Source of the DNA: Treponema sp. UBA1240 | GTDB taxonomy: Bacteria > Spirochaetota > Spirochaetia > Treponematales > Treponemataceae | Length of the DNA: 11,488 bases | Direction of reading: 5' to 3' | Assembly (NCBI GenBank): GCA_002308875.1 | Contig: DBWK01000126.1 | Span: 7,920 to 19,407 of the forward strand | Shown here: positions 1-6,093 of the stretch, piece by piece | Layout of the letters: the number at the start of each line of letters is the position of its first letter | Numbering within the stretch: the stretch's first letter is position 1 | Made by a program: the position numbers and the translations under genes | The notes under the pieces: generated by a model | Told to the model about the DNA's origin: nothing | The model's database searches: none | What the model saw: only the letters and a program-made list of their open reading frames with translations

Positions 1-1370
1 CTTGTCTTTGGGTTAAGGATTCCTTTGTTGTCGAACGACTTTTTGATTGCGTTCATAAGATCCACATTCTGAGCAGGAGTCTGCGCAAAAAAGAAATCTC
101 TTTTGCTTACACCAAGACCGTGTTCTCCGGAAATAAGACCGCCGGATTCCTTTGCTTCAGCATACAGTTTTTCGAGGTTTGCGTTAAGTTCTTTTTCCCA
201 AACTTCGTCGTTACGGTCGCCCCGTACCACACACAAATGAACGTTGCCATCGCCTGCGTGACCGAAACTTATCATCCGCATACCGCTCTGTTTTTCCAGC
301 TTGTTTACAAAGGCGACAAAATCTGCCACACGCGCAATAGGAACAACAATATCAAGCGGTTCCTGCTCGCTGACCGCTTCTACCGCCTTTACGAGGCAAC
401 CACGGATTTTCCAAATATTTACGACATCAAGTTCTGGTACTGAGGCGTCAAGTATCATTACACGACGGCATGTATCATTTAATGCGGCAGAAAGTTTTTT
501 TATTGTACCGTCAATTTCTGCGGCAGCTCCGTCAAATGTCAAAAGCAGATAGGCAGCAGCATCCGGATCAGGGTATTTGAGATTTAAGAAATCTTCTCCC
601 AGTTTTACAACTTTGCGTTCTATAAACTCTACGGCAGTGGGGTTTGTGTTCTGGCGCAAAATAACGGGCACAGCCTCTATACCGGATTGCAGGCTGTCAA
701 AGCTGACAAGAATACTCTGTGATTTTTCAGGTTTACCGATTAAACGCAGCAGACATTTTGTGATTACGGCAAGTGTTCCTTCCGAACCTATAATAATATC
801 CTTAATATCAAGACCGGTCGTATCCTTACGGCTTTTACCGCCGACTGTCAGTACAGTTCCGTCAGCAAGAACAAGCTCCAAACCCATTACATAGTTTCGT
901 GTAACTCCGTATTTTACGGCGCGCATTCCGCCCGCATTTGTCGAAATATTTCCGCCGATGCTTGAGCGTTTTTCACCAGGATCGGGCGGATAAAAAAAGC
1001 CCAAACCCTCAACGTACTGTTGAAAATCTTCAAGAATAACGCCCGGCTCTACCGTAGCAGTAAAGTTTTCGGAATCAATTTCCAGAATGCGGTTCATCTT
1101 TGAAAAATCAAGAATAATTGAACCGTTATGCGGAACAGTGCTTCCTACAAGATTTGTACCGGCTCCGCGAGGGGTAACAGGAATCCGGTTTTTGTGGGCA
1201 AAACACAGTACTGCGCTTACTTCTTCTGTGGAAGTTACAAAAACCAATGCAGAGGCTCTTCCCTTTTTGCGTCCGAGCTGGTCACTAAGGTATTTTTCTT
1301 CAATATCCGGCGCAAAAACTACGCGTGCAGGATCCTGAACAAGTGATGCAAGCTTATTAATGACAGACAT
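1..1370 (-). CDS. glcD: FAD-linked D-2-hydroxyacid dehydrogenase, GlcD / D-lactate dehydrogenase type (3' end cut off by window)
   Basis: Read on the minus strand from ATG at 1370, this frame stays open for 456 codons to the window edge. Members are usually about 460-470 residues, so only the last few are missing. The N-terminal FAD-binding_4 domain (about 38-177) shows TPRGAGTNLVG (66-76) and the stretch DPGEKRSSIGGN followed by STNAGG (130-148). The C-terminal FAD-oxidase domain shows GHAGDGNVH (370-378) and GEHGLG (415-420). The two histidines and the glutamate of these motifs are metal ligands in D-2-hydroxyglutarate dehydrogenase relatives. Such enzymes oxidise D-2-hydroxyacids (D-lactate, glycolate, others) to 2-oxoacids and pass electrons to a carrier. 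Substrate cannot be read from sequence. A GTGAGG Shine-Dalgarno lies about 8 bases before the ATG. The gene starts only 12 bases after the metQ1 terminator, so it needs read-through or its own promoter. Confidence 0.9.
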   Translation of the reverse strand, partial: MSVINKLASLVQDPARVVFAPDIEEKYLSDQLGRKKGRASALVFVTSTEEVSAVLCFAHKNRIPVTPRGAGTNLVGSTVPHNGSIILDFSKMNRILEIDSENFTATVEPGVILEDFQQYVEGLGFFYPPDPGEKRSSIGGNISTNAGGMRAVKYGVTRNYVMGLELVLADGTVLTVGGKSRKDTTGLDIKDIIIGSEGTLAVITKCLLRLIGKPEKSQSILVSFDSLQSGIEAVPVILRQNTNPTAVEFIERKVVKLGEDFLNLKYPDPDAAAYLLLTFDGAAAEIDGTIKKLSAALNDTCRRVMILDASVPELDVVNIWKIRGCLVKAVEAVSEQEPLDIVVPIARVADFVAFVNKLEKQSGMRMISFGHAGDGNVHLCVVRGDRNDEVWEKELNANLEKLYAEAKESGGLISGEHGLGVSKRDFFFAQTPAQNVDLMNAIKKSFDNKGILNPKT

Positions 1371-1382
1371 ACAAATACCTCA

Positions 1383-1413
1383 CAAAAAAATATTGCCGTG
1401 ACAAGCACGGCAA
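1383..1413 (-). terminator. Intrinsic terminator after metQ1
   Basis: A perfect 8-bp GC-containing stem, TTGCCGTG (1393-1400) with CACGGCAA (1406-1413) and a 5-base loop, is followed on the minus strand by TA and then seven T residues (1390-1384). It lies 24 bases after the metQ1 stop and just before glcD, so it should end most metQ1 transcripts. Confidence 0.85.
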
Positions 1414-1437
1414 CAGCTTTATTTACAGACTCTCTGA

Positions 1438-2277
1438 CTAAAACTCGTCGATGTCCCAGCCTTCCTTGATAAAATAGCCACCGAAAGTCTTATTGAAAAC
1501 ATCTTCAGTTTCTTTTGTCTGGAACGCCTTTACGACCTTGCGGAAAATCTCTACCTTTGCAGGATCCCTGAGGTCTGCGCCACGGGCTGCAATAAGGTTC
1601 CAGTACTGCTTTTCGTTAACAGATGTGTCTTTGAAAATTGCGCTTTCTGTTTTGATTCCAAAGTCAAGTGCGTAGTTACCATTTATGATAGCGGCATCGA
1701 CATCGGTAAGGGCTGCCGGAATTGTGTTGGCGGCAAGTTCCTTGATTACGATGTTCTTCGGATTTGAAACGATGTCTGCAACTGTCGGATTAAATCCGGC
1801 ATCCGCTTTGAGGGTGATAAGTCCTGCCGCAGCAAGAACTTTAATAGCACGTCCGCCGTTTGTAACATCGTTCGGAATAGCTATTGTCGCGCCGTTCTTA
1901 AGCTCATTCACAGACTTTACCTTTGATGAATAAAGGTTGAGCGGAATGATGAAAGTATTTCCGATTAACTTAACATCATAGTTGTGGCTGCCGGCATCGT
2001 TTTCCAAAAAGATTCTGTGCTGAAAGGCGTTCAAATCTATTTCGCCGTTTGAGAGTGCGTTGTTTGGTGTAACGTAATCAGAGAACTGGACAATCTTGAG
2101 ATTAATACCCTCTGCCTTGAGTGCCTTTTGAGCAGGCGTCCAAAGGTCTTCGTAGATAGAACCTACAACACCGATTGAAACTTCAATGTTCTTTGCTTTT
2201 TTGTCCTGATTACCTGCCGCAAAGACAGATGAGAATGCCAGTATTCCGACTAAAATTATTGTGATGATCTTTTTCAT
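1438..2277 (-). CDS. metQ: MetQ/NlpA-family substrate-binding protein without a lipobox cysteine (MetQ1)
   Basis: This 279-residue protein is the substrate-capturing subunit of a methionine-type ABC importer (Lipoprotein_9/NlpA family). After a hydrophobic signal sequence (residues 1-20) it shows family features: the start of the first lobe (SIGVV, about 33-37), NGEIDLNAFQH, and IAIPND. Family members are normally lipoproteins, but here the end of the signal reads VFAAG where its paralogue at 8722-9576 reads VFAGC. There is no cysteine to lipidate. Cleavage by signal peptidase I after an AxA-like site (VFA-A) is therefore more likely, giving a soluble periplasmic protein. The ATG at 2277 has a purine-rich AAAGAGG 9-15 bases upstream. 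The gene has its own promoter (2339-2368) and is separated by ldh from the metN1-metI1 pair it presumably serves. Exact ligand is unknown; methionine or another sulfur amino acid is likely. Confidence 0.93.
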   Translation of the reverse strand: MKKIITIILVGILAFSSVFAAGNQDKKAKNIEVSIGVVGSIYEDLWTPAQKALKAEGINLKIVQFSDYVTPNNALSNGEIDLNAFQHRIFLENDAGSHNYDVKLIGNTFIIPLNLYSSKVKSVNELKNGATIAIPNDVTNGGRAIKVLAAAGLITLKADAGFNPTVADIVSNPKNIVIKELAANTIPAALTDVDAAIINGNYALDFGIKTESAIFKDTSVNEKQYWNLIAARGADLRDPAKVEIFRKVVKAFQTKETEDVFNKTFGGYFIKEGWDIDEF

Positions 2278-2319
2278 TTTTATACCTCTTTTTTGCCATA
2301 AGGCAGTTTGTTCTAACTC

Positions 2320-2343
2320 TTACCAAGTTGATAACTAGGTTAT
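2320..2343 (-). promoter_or_regulatory. Operator site A, candidate CymR-like repressor site at metQ1
   Basis: On the plus strand this reads TTACCAA-N9-TAGGTTAT, an imperfect dyad with the same 13-base spacing between CC and GG as sites B, C and D. It covers the -10 element and the predicted start of the metQ1 promoter, a repressing position. That the Rrf2/CymR-like protein at 10927-11352 binds it is an inference from co-location and from the dyad length typical of Rrf2 regulators. Confidence 0.6.
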
Positions 2344-2368
2344 ACAAAATTGCAAAATTTTGTGCTAA
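2339..2368 (-). promoter_or_regulatory. metQ: metQ1 promoter (promoter A)
   Basis: On the minus strand a -35-like TTAGCA (2368-2363) and a -10 TATAAC (2344-2339) are separated by 18 bases. The predicted start is near 2332. The same two hexamers at the same 18-base spacing occur before metN1 although the spacers differ, which supports them as real elements. The -35 is weak, in keeping with need for an activator. Confidence 0.65.
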
Positions 2369-2382
2369 TACAAGTTTTGTAT

Positions 2383-2413
2383 TATGAGTTATAGACAAAA
2401 GCTATAACTCATA
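2383..2413. promoter_or_regulatory. LysR-type T-N11-A dyad upstream of metQ1
   Basis: This is a perfect 12-bp inverted repeat, TATGAGTTATAG (2383-2394) and CTATAACTCATA (2402-2413), with a 7-base spacer. Its core ATAG-N7-CTAT is the classic LysR-family recognition form (T-N11-A). The centre, about 2398, lies near -66 from the predicted metQ1 start, where LysR proteins usually anchor to activate. It starts just after the ldh stop codon but has no T-run on the minus strand, so a terminator role is weak. The likely binder is the LysR protein at 6094-7017 (inference). Confidence 0.6.
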
Positions 2414-2417
2414 TCTT

Positions 2418-3374
2418 TTACAACGACAGTGCCTTTTCGTAATTCGCGCGCATACTGTCACAGCTGGCGTCGAACTTTTTCTGTTCTTGTTCTGTGAGCT
2501 TGAGCTGGATTACTTCAGCGACACCATTCTGATTCAGGCGGCATGGTACGCTTGCAAAAACGTCGTGCTGCCCGTATTCGCCGTTTAGCAAGGTGGATAC
2601 AGGCAAAATTCTGTCTTCGTTGCCGAATATAGCCTGAACGACATTTGCAATGCTTGCGCCGATACCGAATTCAGTAGAACCTTTACCACCGAGGATTATC
2701 CAGCCTGCCTGTTTTGCGCGCGCGGCAATGGAATCCAAGTCCATCTTGCCAAAGCGTTTCGGCTGCTCTTTTATGAGTTCCAGGAGCGGTTTTCCACCAA
2801 CGGTTACATTGCTCCATGCCACAAACTGACTTTCACCGTGTTCGCCGAGAGCATACGCCTGTACTGACTTTTGCGAATAGCCTGTTTCTTCACTGATGGC
2901 GCGGCGCACTCTTGCAGAATCAAGCGTTGTAGAAGTTGAAAGAATACGTTTTTTGTCCCAGCCAAGTTTTTCCTGTATATAATGCGTTACCACATCCGCA
3001 GGATTGGAAATATTTACTATTATTCCGTTAAAACCGCTTGCCTTGATTTTGGGAACAATATCTTTAAGAATGGCAACTGTCGCTCCGAGTGTCTGCTGAC
3101 GATCATTCTGTCCGGCTGCCATATCCGGCAGAGGACCTGCAGCTACGATAAGAATACCTGCATCCTTTATGTCGTTATATGTACCGGGTTTTACATGAAC
3201 AGTGCGGCCGAGATATGTGGAAGAATCCTGCAAATCAAGTGCCTGAGCTTCCGCTTTTTTTTGGTCTATATCAATGTAAACAATTTCTTCTGCCAGTCCC
3301 TGGCTGATGAGCGCATAACCGCCGTGACTACCGACATGTCCTGCACCGATAATTCCTATTTTTCTTGTACTCAT
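2418..3374 (-). CDS. ldh: L-2-hydroxyacid dehydrogenase (L-lactate / L-2-hydroxyisocaproate dehydrogenase family)
   Basis: This 318-residue NAD-dependent enzyme interconverts an L-2-hydroxyacid and its 2-oxoacid. It has the Rossmann GAGHVG at 10-15 and Asp35 after beta-2 (NAD preference). NISNPAD lies at 121-127, the catalytic pair region is LDSARVRR (Asp152, Arg155), and the active-site His179 sits in GEHGES. The mobile specificity loop (81-92, PLPDMAAGQNDR) keeps the distal arginine. It lacks the usual LDH Gln-Lys-Pro-Gly-Glu pattern and the extra arginine of malate dehydrogenases. The GEHGESQFVAWS stretch recalls L-2-hydroxyisocaproate dehydrogenase, which takes bulky side chains including the keto acid of methionine. 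It is the last gene of the metN1-metI1 operon (11 bases after metI1), with an AGGGGA ribosome site. Lactate is possible, but the context favours an amino-acid-derived 2-oxoacid. Confidence 0.9.
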   Translation of the reverse strand: MSTRKIGIIGAGHVGSHGGYALISQGLAEEIVYIDIDQKKAEAQALDLQDSSTYLGRTVHVKPGTYNDIKDAGILIVAAGPLPDMAAGQNDRQQTLGATVAILKDIVPKIKASGFNGIIVNISNPADVVTHYIQEKLGWDKKRILSTSTTLDSARVRRAISEETGYSQKSVQAYALGEHGESQFVAWSNVTVGGKPLLELIKEQPKRFGKMDLDSIAARAKQAGWIILGGKGSTEFGIGASIANVVQAIFGNEDRILPVSTLLNGEYGQHDVFASVPCRLNQNGVAEVIQLKLTEQEQKKFDASCDSMRANYEKALSL

Positions 3375-3385
3375 TAATGCATCCC

Positions 3386-4066
3386 CTAATGTTTGTTCTG
3401 TTTGATTATTTTGTTACCGCCGAGCTGAACAAGATTTACGATTATTACAAGAACAAAAATCGTAAGCCATGTAACATCGAGCTGATTGCGGTCGTGACCG
3501 TACATAATAGCATAATTACCGAGTCCGCCGGCACCGACCGCACCTGCCATTGCCGTAAGACCAATCAGACTGACTAGCGTTATTGTTGTACCGCGTACAA
3601 GCGGTCCGATACTTTCGCGAAGATATACGCGGAATATAATGTCAACCGGTGCAAGCCCCATGCTCTCTGCAGCTTCTATCAGACCGCCGTCAACTTCGGC
3701 AAGGGCAGTTTCTACCTGGCGGCTGAAAAACGGAACACAGCCGAAAATCAGCGGAACAATAGCACCGCGGACTCCGATAGCAGTTCCCATCAAAAGGCGG
3801 CTTAGCGGCATAACACCTGTAAGCAGAATGATGAACGGAATTGAACGGAAAAAGTTGATGATCTTGTCAAGAATCTGATAAATCACCTTGTTTTCCAGAA
3901 TAGAGCCTTTTTTTGTAACAGTGAGCACTATGCCGAATACAAGTCCGATTATGAAACTTATACCACCTGCCCAAAGTGTCATTACAAAAGTTTCGACCAG
4001 CCCGTTAAAAAAGCGTTCCGGGTGTGCCGATACGTTCGGTAATAATGTCTCTAAAAATTCTGTCAT
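3386..4066 (-). CDS. metI: Methionine-type ABC transporter permease MetI1
   Basis: This 226-residue inner-membrane permease has about five membrane segments (roughly 22-50, 68-90, 97-115, 150-180 and 195-220). The EAA coupling loop, EAAESMGLAP, lies at 131-140 and contacts the ATPase. FRSIPFIILL (73-82) and AMAGAVGAGGLG are typical of MetI. The length matches the family (about 217-230). An AGGAGG ribosome site precedes the ATG, only two bases after the metN1 stop, so the two genes are translationally tied. It presumably forms a MetN2-MetI2-type complex with MetN1. The binding protein is probably the separately promoted MetQ1, as no other is adjacent. The stop is TAG at 3388-3386. Confidence 0.95.
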   Translation of the reverse strand: MTEFLETLLPNVSAHPERFFNGLVETFVMTLWAGGISFIIGLVFGIVLTVTKKGSILENKVIYQILDKIINFFRSIPFIILLTGVMPLSRLLMGTAIGVRGAIVPLIFGCVPFFSRQVETALAEVDGGLIEAAESMGLAPVDIIFRVYLRESIGPLVRGTTITLVSLIGLTAMAGAVGAGGLGNYAIMYGHDRNQLDVTWLTIFVLVIIVNLVQLGGNKIIKQNKH

Positions 4067-4068
4067 AA

Positions 4069-5121
4069 TTATGCCTCCTGTCCTTTCTTCAATACTTCAA
4101 CACCAACGCCCTGCTGTTCAATGTGAGCAAGAGCGCGTTTGACCATATCCTGCTTTCCGCTTATGATTGCGACAGTTCCGCCGATCGGCGCATCCTGTAC
4201 AATCTCAACATCCGCAAAAATAATATTGATTGTAATGTCGTACAGGCGCGACATTGCGGAGATAATCGGCTCGGAAACATTCTTTTCAATAAATGTAAAT
4301 CGTACTAGTGTTTCGTCTGCCTCAAGATTTATAACCGGAGAGTTTTCTTCAATCAATTTTTCTATCTTTGTAAGATTTGAAGTTGAACGGATAAAACGCT
4401 TTGTAACCTCATCCTTTGGTGAAGCAAAAATATTGAATACCTCACCCTGCTCAACAATTTTACCATTCTCCATTACTGCGACACGGGAGCAGATTTCCTT
4501 TATAACTTCCATCTGATGAGTAATGATTACAATTGTAAGTCCGAGTTCCCTATTCAACTTTTTCAGCAGAGAAAGAATGGAGCGGGTTGTTGTCGGATCA
4601 AGCGCACTGGTTGCCTCATCACACAAAAGGATATCAGGATTGTTCGCAAGAGCGCGGGCAATCGCCACACGCTGCTTTTGTCCGCCGCTCAGCTGTGAGG
4701 GAAAAACATTTTCTTTGTCATTGATTTCTACAAGTTCCAAAAGTTCGTAAACTTTTTTTGCGATTTCTTCTTTTGAAAGCCCGCTGCGTTTTAACGGAAA
4801 AGCAACATTGCCAAAAACCGTACGGCTTTTCATCAGATTAAAATGCTGAAAAATCATTCCTATTTTTTTGCGTTCTTCGCGCAGTTCTTTTGGCGAAAGA
4901 CTTAAAAAGTCTTTTCCGCGCACAGTAACGCTGCCGCTTGTCGGGCGGCCTAAAAGGTTGATTGTTCTTACCAGTGTAGATTTTCCGGCTCCCGAAAAAC
5001 CGATAATGCCGAAAATCTCGCCCTGCTGAATTGAAACGCTGGCATTTTCTACAGCGTTAAAGCTTTTTTTGTCGTTTGTGAAAGTTTTATTTATATCTTT
5101 CAGCTCAATGATTCCTGCCAT
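4069..5121 (-). CDS. metN: Methionine-type ABC transporter ATPase MetN1
   Basis: This 350-residue ATPase drives a MetNI importer from the cytoplasmic face. Walker A GFSGAGKST lies at 41-49, the Q-loop Gln at 92, the signature LSGGQ at 144-148, Walker B ILLCDE at 164-169 and the H-loop His at 202. About 75 residues at the C terminus (roughly 270-345) fit the NIL domain, which in E. coli MetN binds methionine and shuts down transport. This one is therefore probably feedback-inhibited by its cargo. It is the first gene of operon 1 (metN1-metI1-ldh), with an AGGAG site before ATG 5121 and its own promoter and operator. It is a paralogue of MetN2 (7687-8709), clearly similar but well diverged, so the pair is not a recent duplication. 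Confidence 0.96.
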   Translation of the reverse strand: MAGIIELKDINKTFTNDKKSFNAVENASVSIQQGEIFGIIGFSGAGKSTLVRTINLLGRPTSGSVTVRGKDFLSLSPKELREERKKIGMIFQHFNLMKSRTVFGNVAFPLKRSGLSKEEIAKKVYELLELVEINDKENVFPSQLSGGQKQRVAIARALANNPDILLCDEATSALDPTTTRSILSLLKKLNRELGLTIVIITHQMEVIKEICSRVAVMENGKIVEQGEVFNIFASPKDEVTKRFIRSTSNLTKIEKLIEENSPVINLEADETLVRFTFIEKNVSEPIISAMSRLYDITINIIFADVEIVQDAPIGGTVAIISGKQDMVKRALAHIEQQGVGVEVLKKGQEA

Positions 5122-5139
5122 AAAATCTCCTAAAATATA

Positions 5140-5163
5140 TTGCCAACTACCTGGGTAGGTTAT
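5140..5163 (-). promoter_or_regulatory. Operator site B, candidate CymR-like repressor site at metN1
   Basis: On the plus strand it reads TTGCCAA-N9-TAGGTTAT, matching site A in both arms and in spacing. It overlaps the -10 (5159-5164) and the predicted transcription start of metN1. The left arm has one change (TTGCC instead of TTACC). The inner bases are GC-rich and contain a second short dyad, ACCT-N4-AGGT (5149-5160). Confidence 0.58.
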
Positions 5164-5188
5164 ACAAAAAAACTATAACTTGTGCTAA
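5159..5188 (-). promoter_or_regulatory. metN: metN1-metI1-ldh promoter (promoter B)
   Basis: The minus strand has TTAGCA (5188-5183), an 18-base spacer and TATAAC (5164-5159), identical in hexamers and spacing to the metQ1 promoter. The predicted start is near 5152, giving a leader of about 30 bases. Surrounding sequence from 5158 to 5229 aligns without gaps to 2338-2409. Confidence 0.65.
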
Positions 5189-5205
5189 TACTTGTTTTTT
5201 ATTGC

Positions 5206-5230
5206 GAGATATAGAGAAAAGCTATAACTA
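5206..5230. promoter_or_regulatory. LysR-type T-N11-A dyad upstream of metN1
   Basis: TATAG (5210-5214), seven bases, CTATA (5222-5226) is the counterpart of the dyad before metQ1. It has the same centre (near -66) but decayed outer arms. The retained core is ATAG-N7-CTAT plus the spacer pattern A[CG]AAAAG. This suggests a weaker site for the same LysR regulator. It lies 6 bases after the alpha/beta-hydrolase stop, and no terminator for operon 2 is visible there. Confidence 0.5.
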
Positions 5231-5236
5231 TGAACT

Positions 5237-6076
5237 TCAGCACGTTATGTCTACAAAAGCTGCTATTTCTTTGATTACGCTTATACGGCGTCCCAGCAGT
5301 CCATGTTCCGTAGGAAACTCGACACGTTTTTGCACGGCTCTTGTTTTATGAGATTCCAGCTGTTTCCAGAGAGGCAGTATCATCTCGTTGACAGGAGAAA
5401 CGGAATCATAAGCCGCTCCGATTACAAGAAGATTTTTATCCTTTACCTGCTCAAAGGCGTTAGGATGATATATTTCATCACGGTTAACAACAACATCTTC
5501 GTATATGGCATCTATTCCGTCTGACTGCAGAATCTTTCCTTCTTCCAGCAGGGAACGGAAATAGCTTTCCTTTGCGCGGTTCAGATAGCGTGTCGGGTCA
5601 TATGGAGTTAGCATGATGATACCACGGATCCAATCCAGTTTGCGTCCCGCATTTAAAGCGGAGTTTGCGCCCATGCTGTGACCGAGCAAAAATATTTGTG
5701 ACGGGTCTACGTTATACTTGAGGGTAAACTCCTGTGAGTGTGCATACTCTGCAAGGTTCTGCGCATCCTCGATGCAGTTTGTTATAAGGTACTTTCCCTG
5801 GCTTCCCCAAGCACCGCGGTTGTGCGGAACAATCACAACACAGCCGATTCTGCAAAGGGCATGGGATATATCATCATTGCGCGCCGTTCCCGGAAAACCA
5901 TGCAGCATTATTACACATGGATGCGGTTTAGGCTGGTTTGCCGACGGCCACATTATCTCGCCGTAAATGTGCGAACCGTTGCTCACAAAATCGAGTGTCG
6001 TGTAATCGGGCAAAGCGGTCGGATCGAGTTCTTCCGGATCAGAAAAAAGATTTTCAAGCGTCAGATTTGATGACAT
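5237..6076 (-). CDS. Alpha/beta-hydrolase fold esterase or thioesterase, substrate unknown
   Basis: This 279-residue serine hydrolase has the oxyanion-loop motif HGFPG at 59-63, the nucleophile elbow GHSMGA with Ser134, and plausible acid and base residues Asp224 (AAYDSVSP) and His258 (PTEHGL). There is no signal peptide or membrane segment, so it should be cytoplasmic. The frame can be extended to a TTG at 6097 that overlaps the lysR stop. The ATG at 6076 is preferred because a GGGAGG ribosome site (6088-6083) sits six bases before it. It is the last gene of operon 2, 17 bases after lysR. That placement suggests it cleaves an ester, thioester or amide form of an imported compound, but this is a guess. 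The family is too broad to name a reaction. Confidence 0.85.
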   Translation of the reverse strand: MSSNLTLENLFSDPEELDPTALPDYTTLDFVSNGSHIYGEIMWPSANQPKPHPCVIMLHGFPGTARNDDISHALCRIGCVVIVPHNRGAWGSQGKYLITNCIEDAQNLAEYAHSQEFTLKYNVDPSQIFLLGHSMGANSALNAGRKLDWIRGIIMLTPYDPTRYLNRAKESYFRSLLEEGKILQSDGIDAIYEDVVVNRDEIYHPNAFEQVKDKNLLVIGAAYDSVSPVNEMILPLWKQLESHKTRAVQKRVEFPTEHGLLGRRISVIKEIAAFVDITC

Positions 6077-6082
6077 ACAGTG

Positions 6083-6088
6083 CCTCCC
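6083..6088 (-). promoter_or_regulatory. Ribosome binding site that sets the hydrolase start
   Basis: GGGAGG on the minus strand, six bases before ATG 6076. It argues against the upstream TTG at 6097 as the start of the alpha/beta-hydrolase. Confidence 0.7.
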
Positions 6089-6093
6089 GATAC

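Noticed and set aside
2293..2304. Small palindrome TGCC-N4-GGCA near the metQ1 ribosome site
   Set aside because: A 4-bp stem with no counterpart before metN1, so probably chance.
2210..2398. Upstream frame over the metQ1 promoter that ends with cysteines near the signal peptide (possible frameshifted lipobox)
   Set aside because: It is an out-of-frame shadow covering the promoter and operator; metQ1 has its own ATG, ribosome site and intact signal sequence.
2383..2413. Inverted repeat as an intrinsic terminator for ldh
   Set aside because: The stem is AT-rich and no T-run follows on the minus strand. Its copy before metN1 keeps the ATAG-N7-CTAT core rather than the stem, which fits a protein site better.
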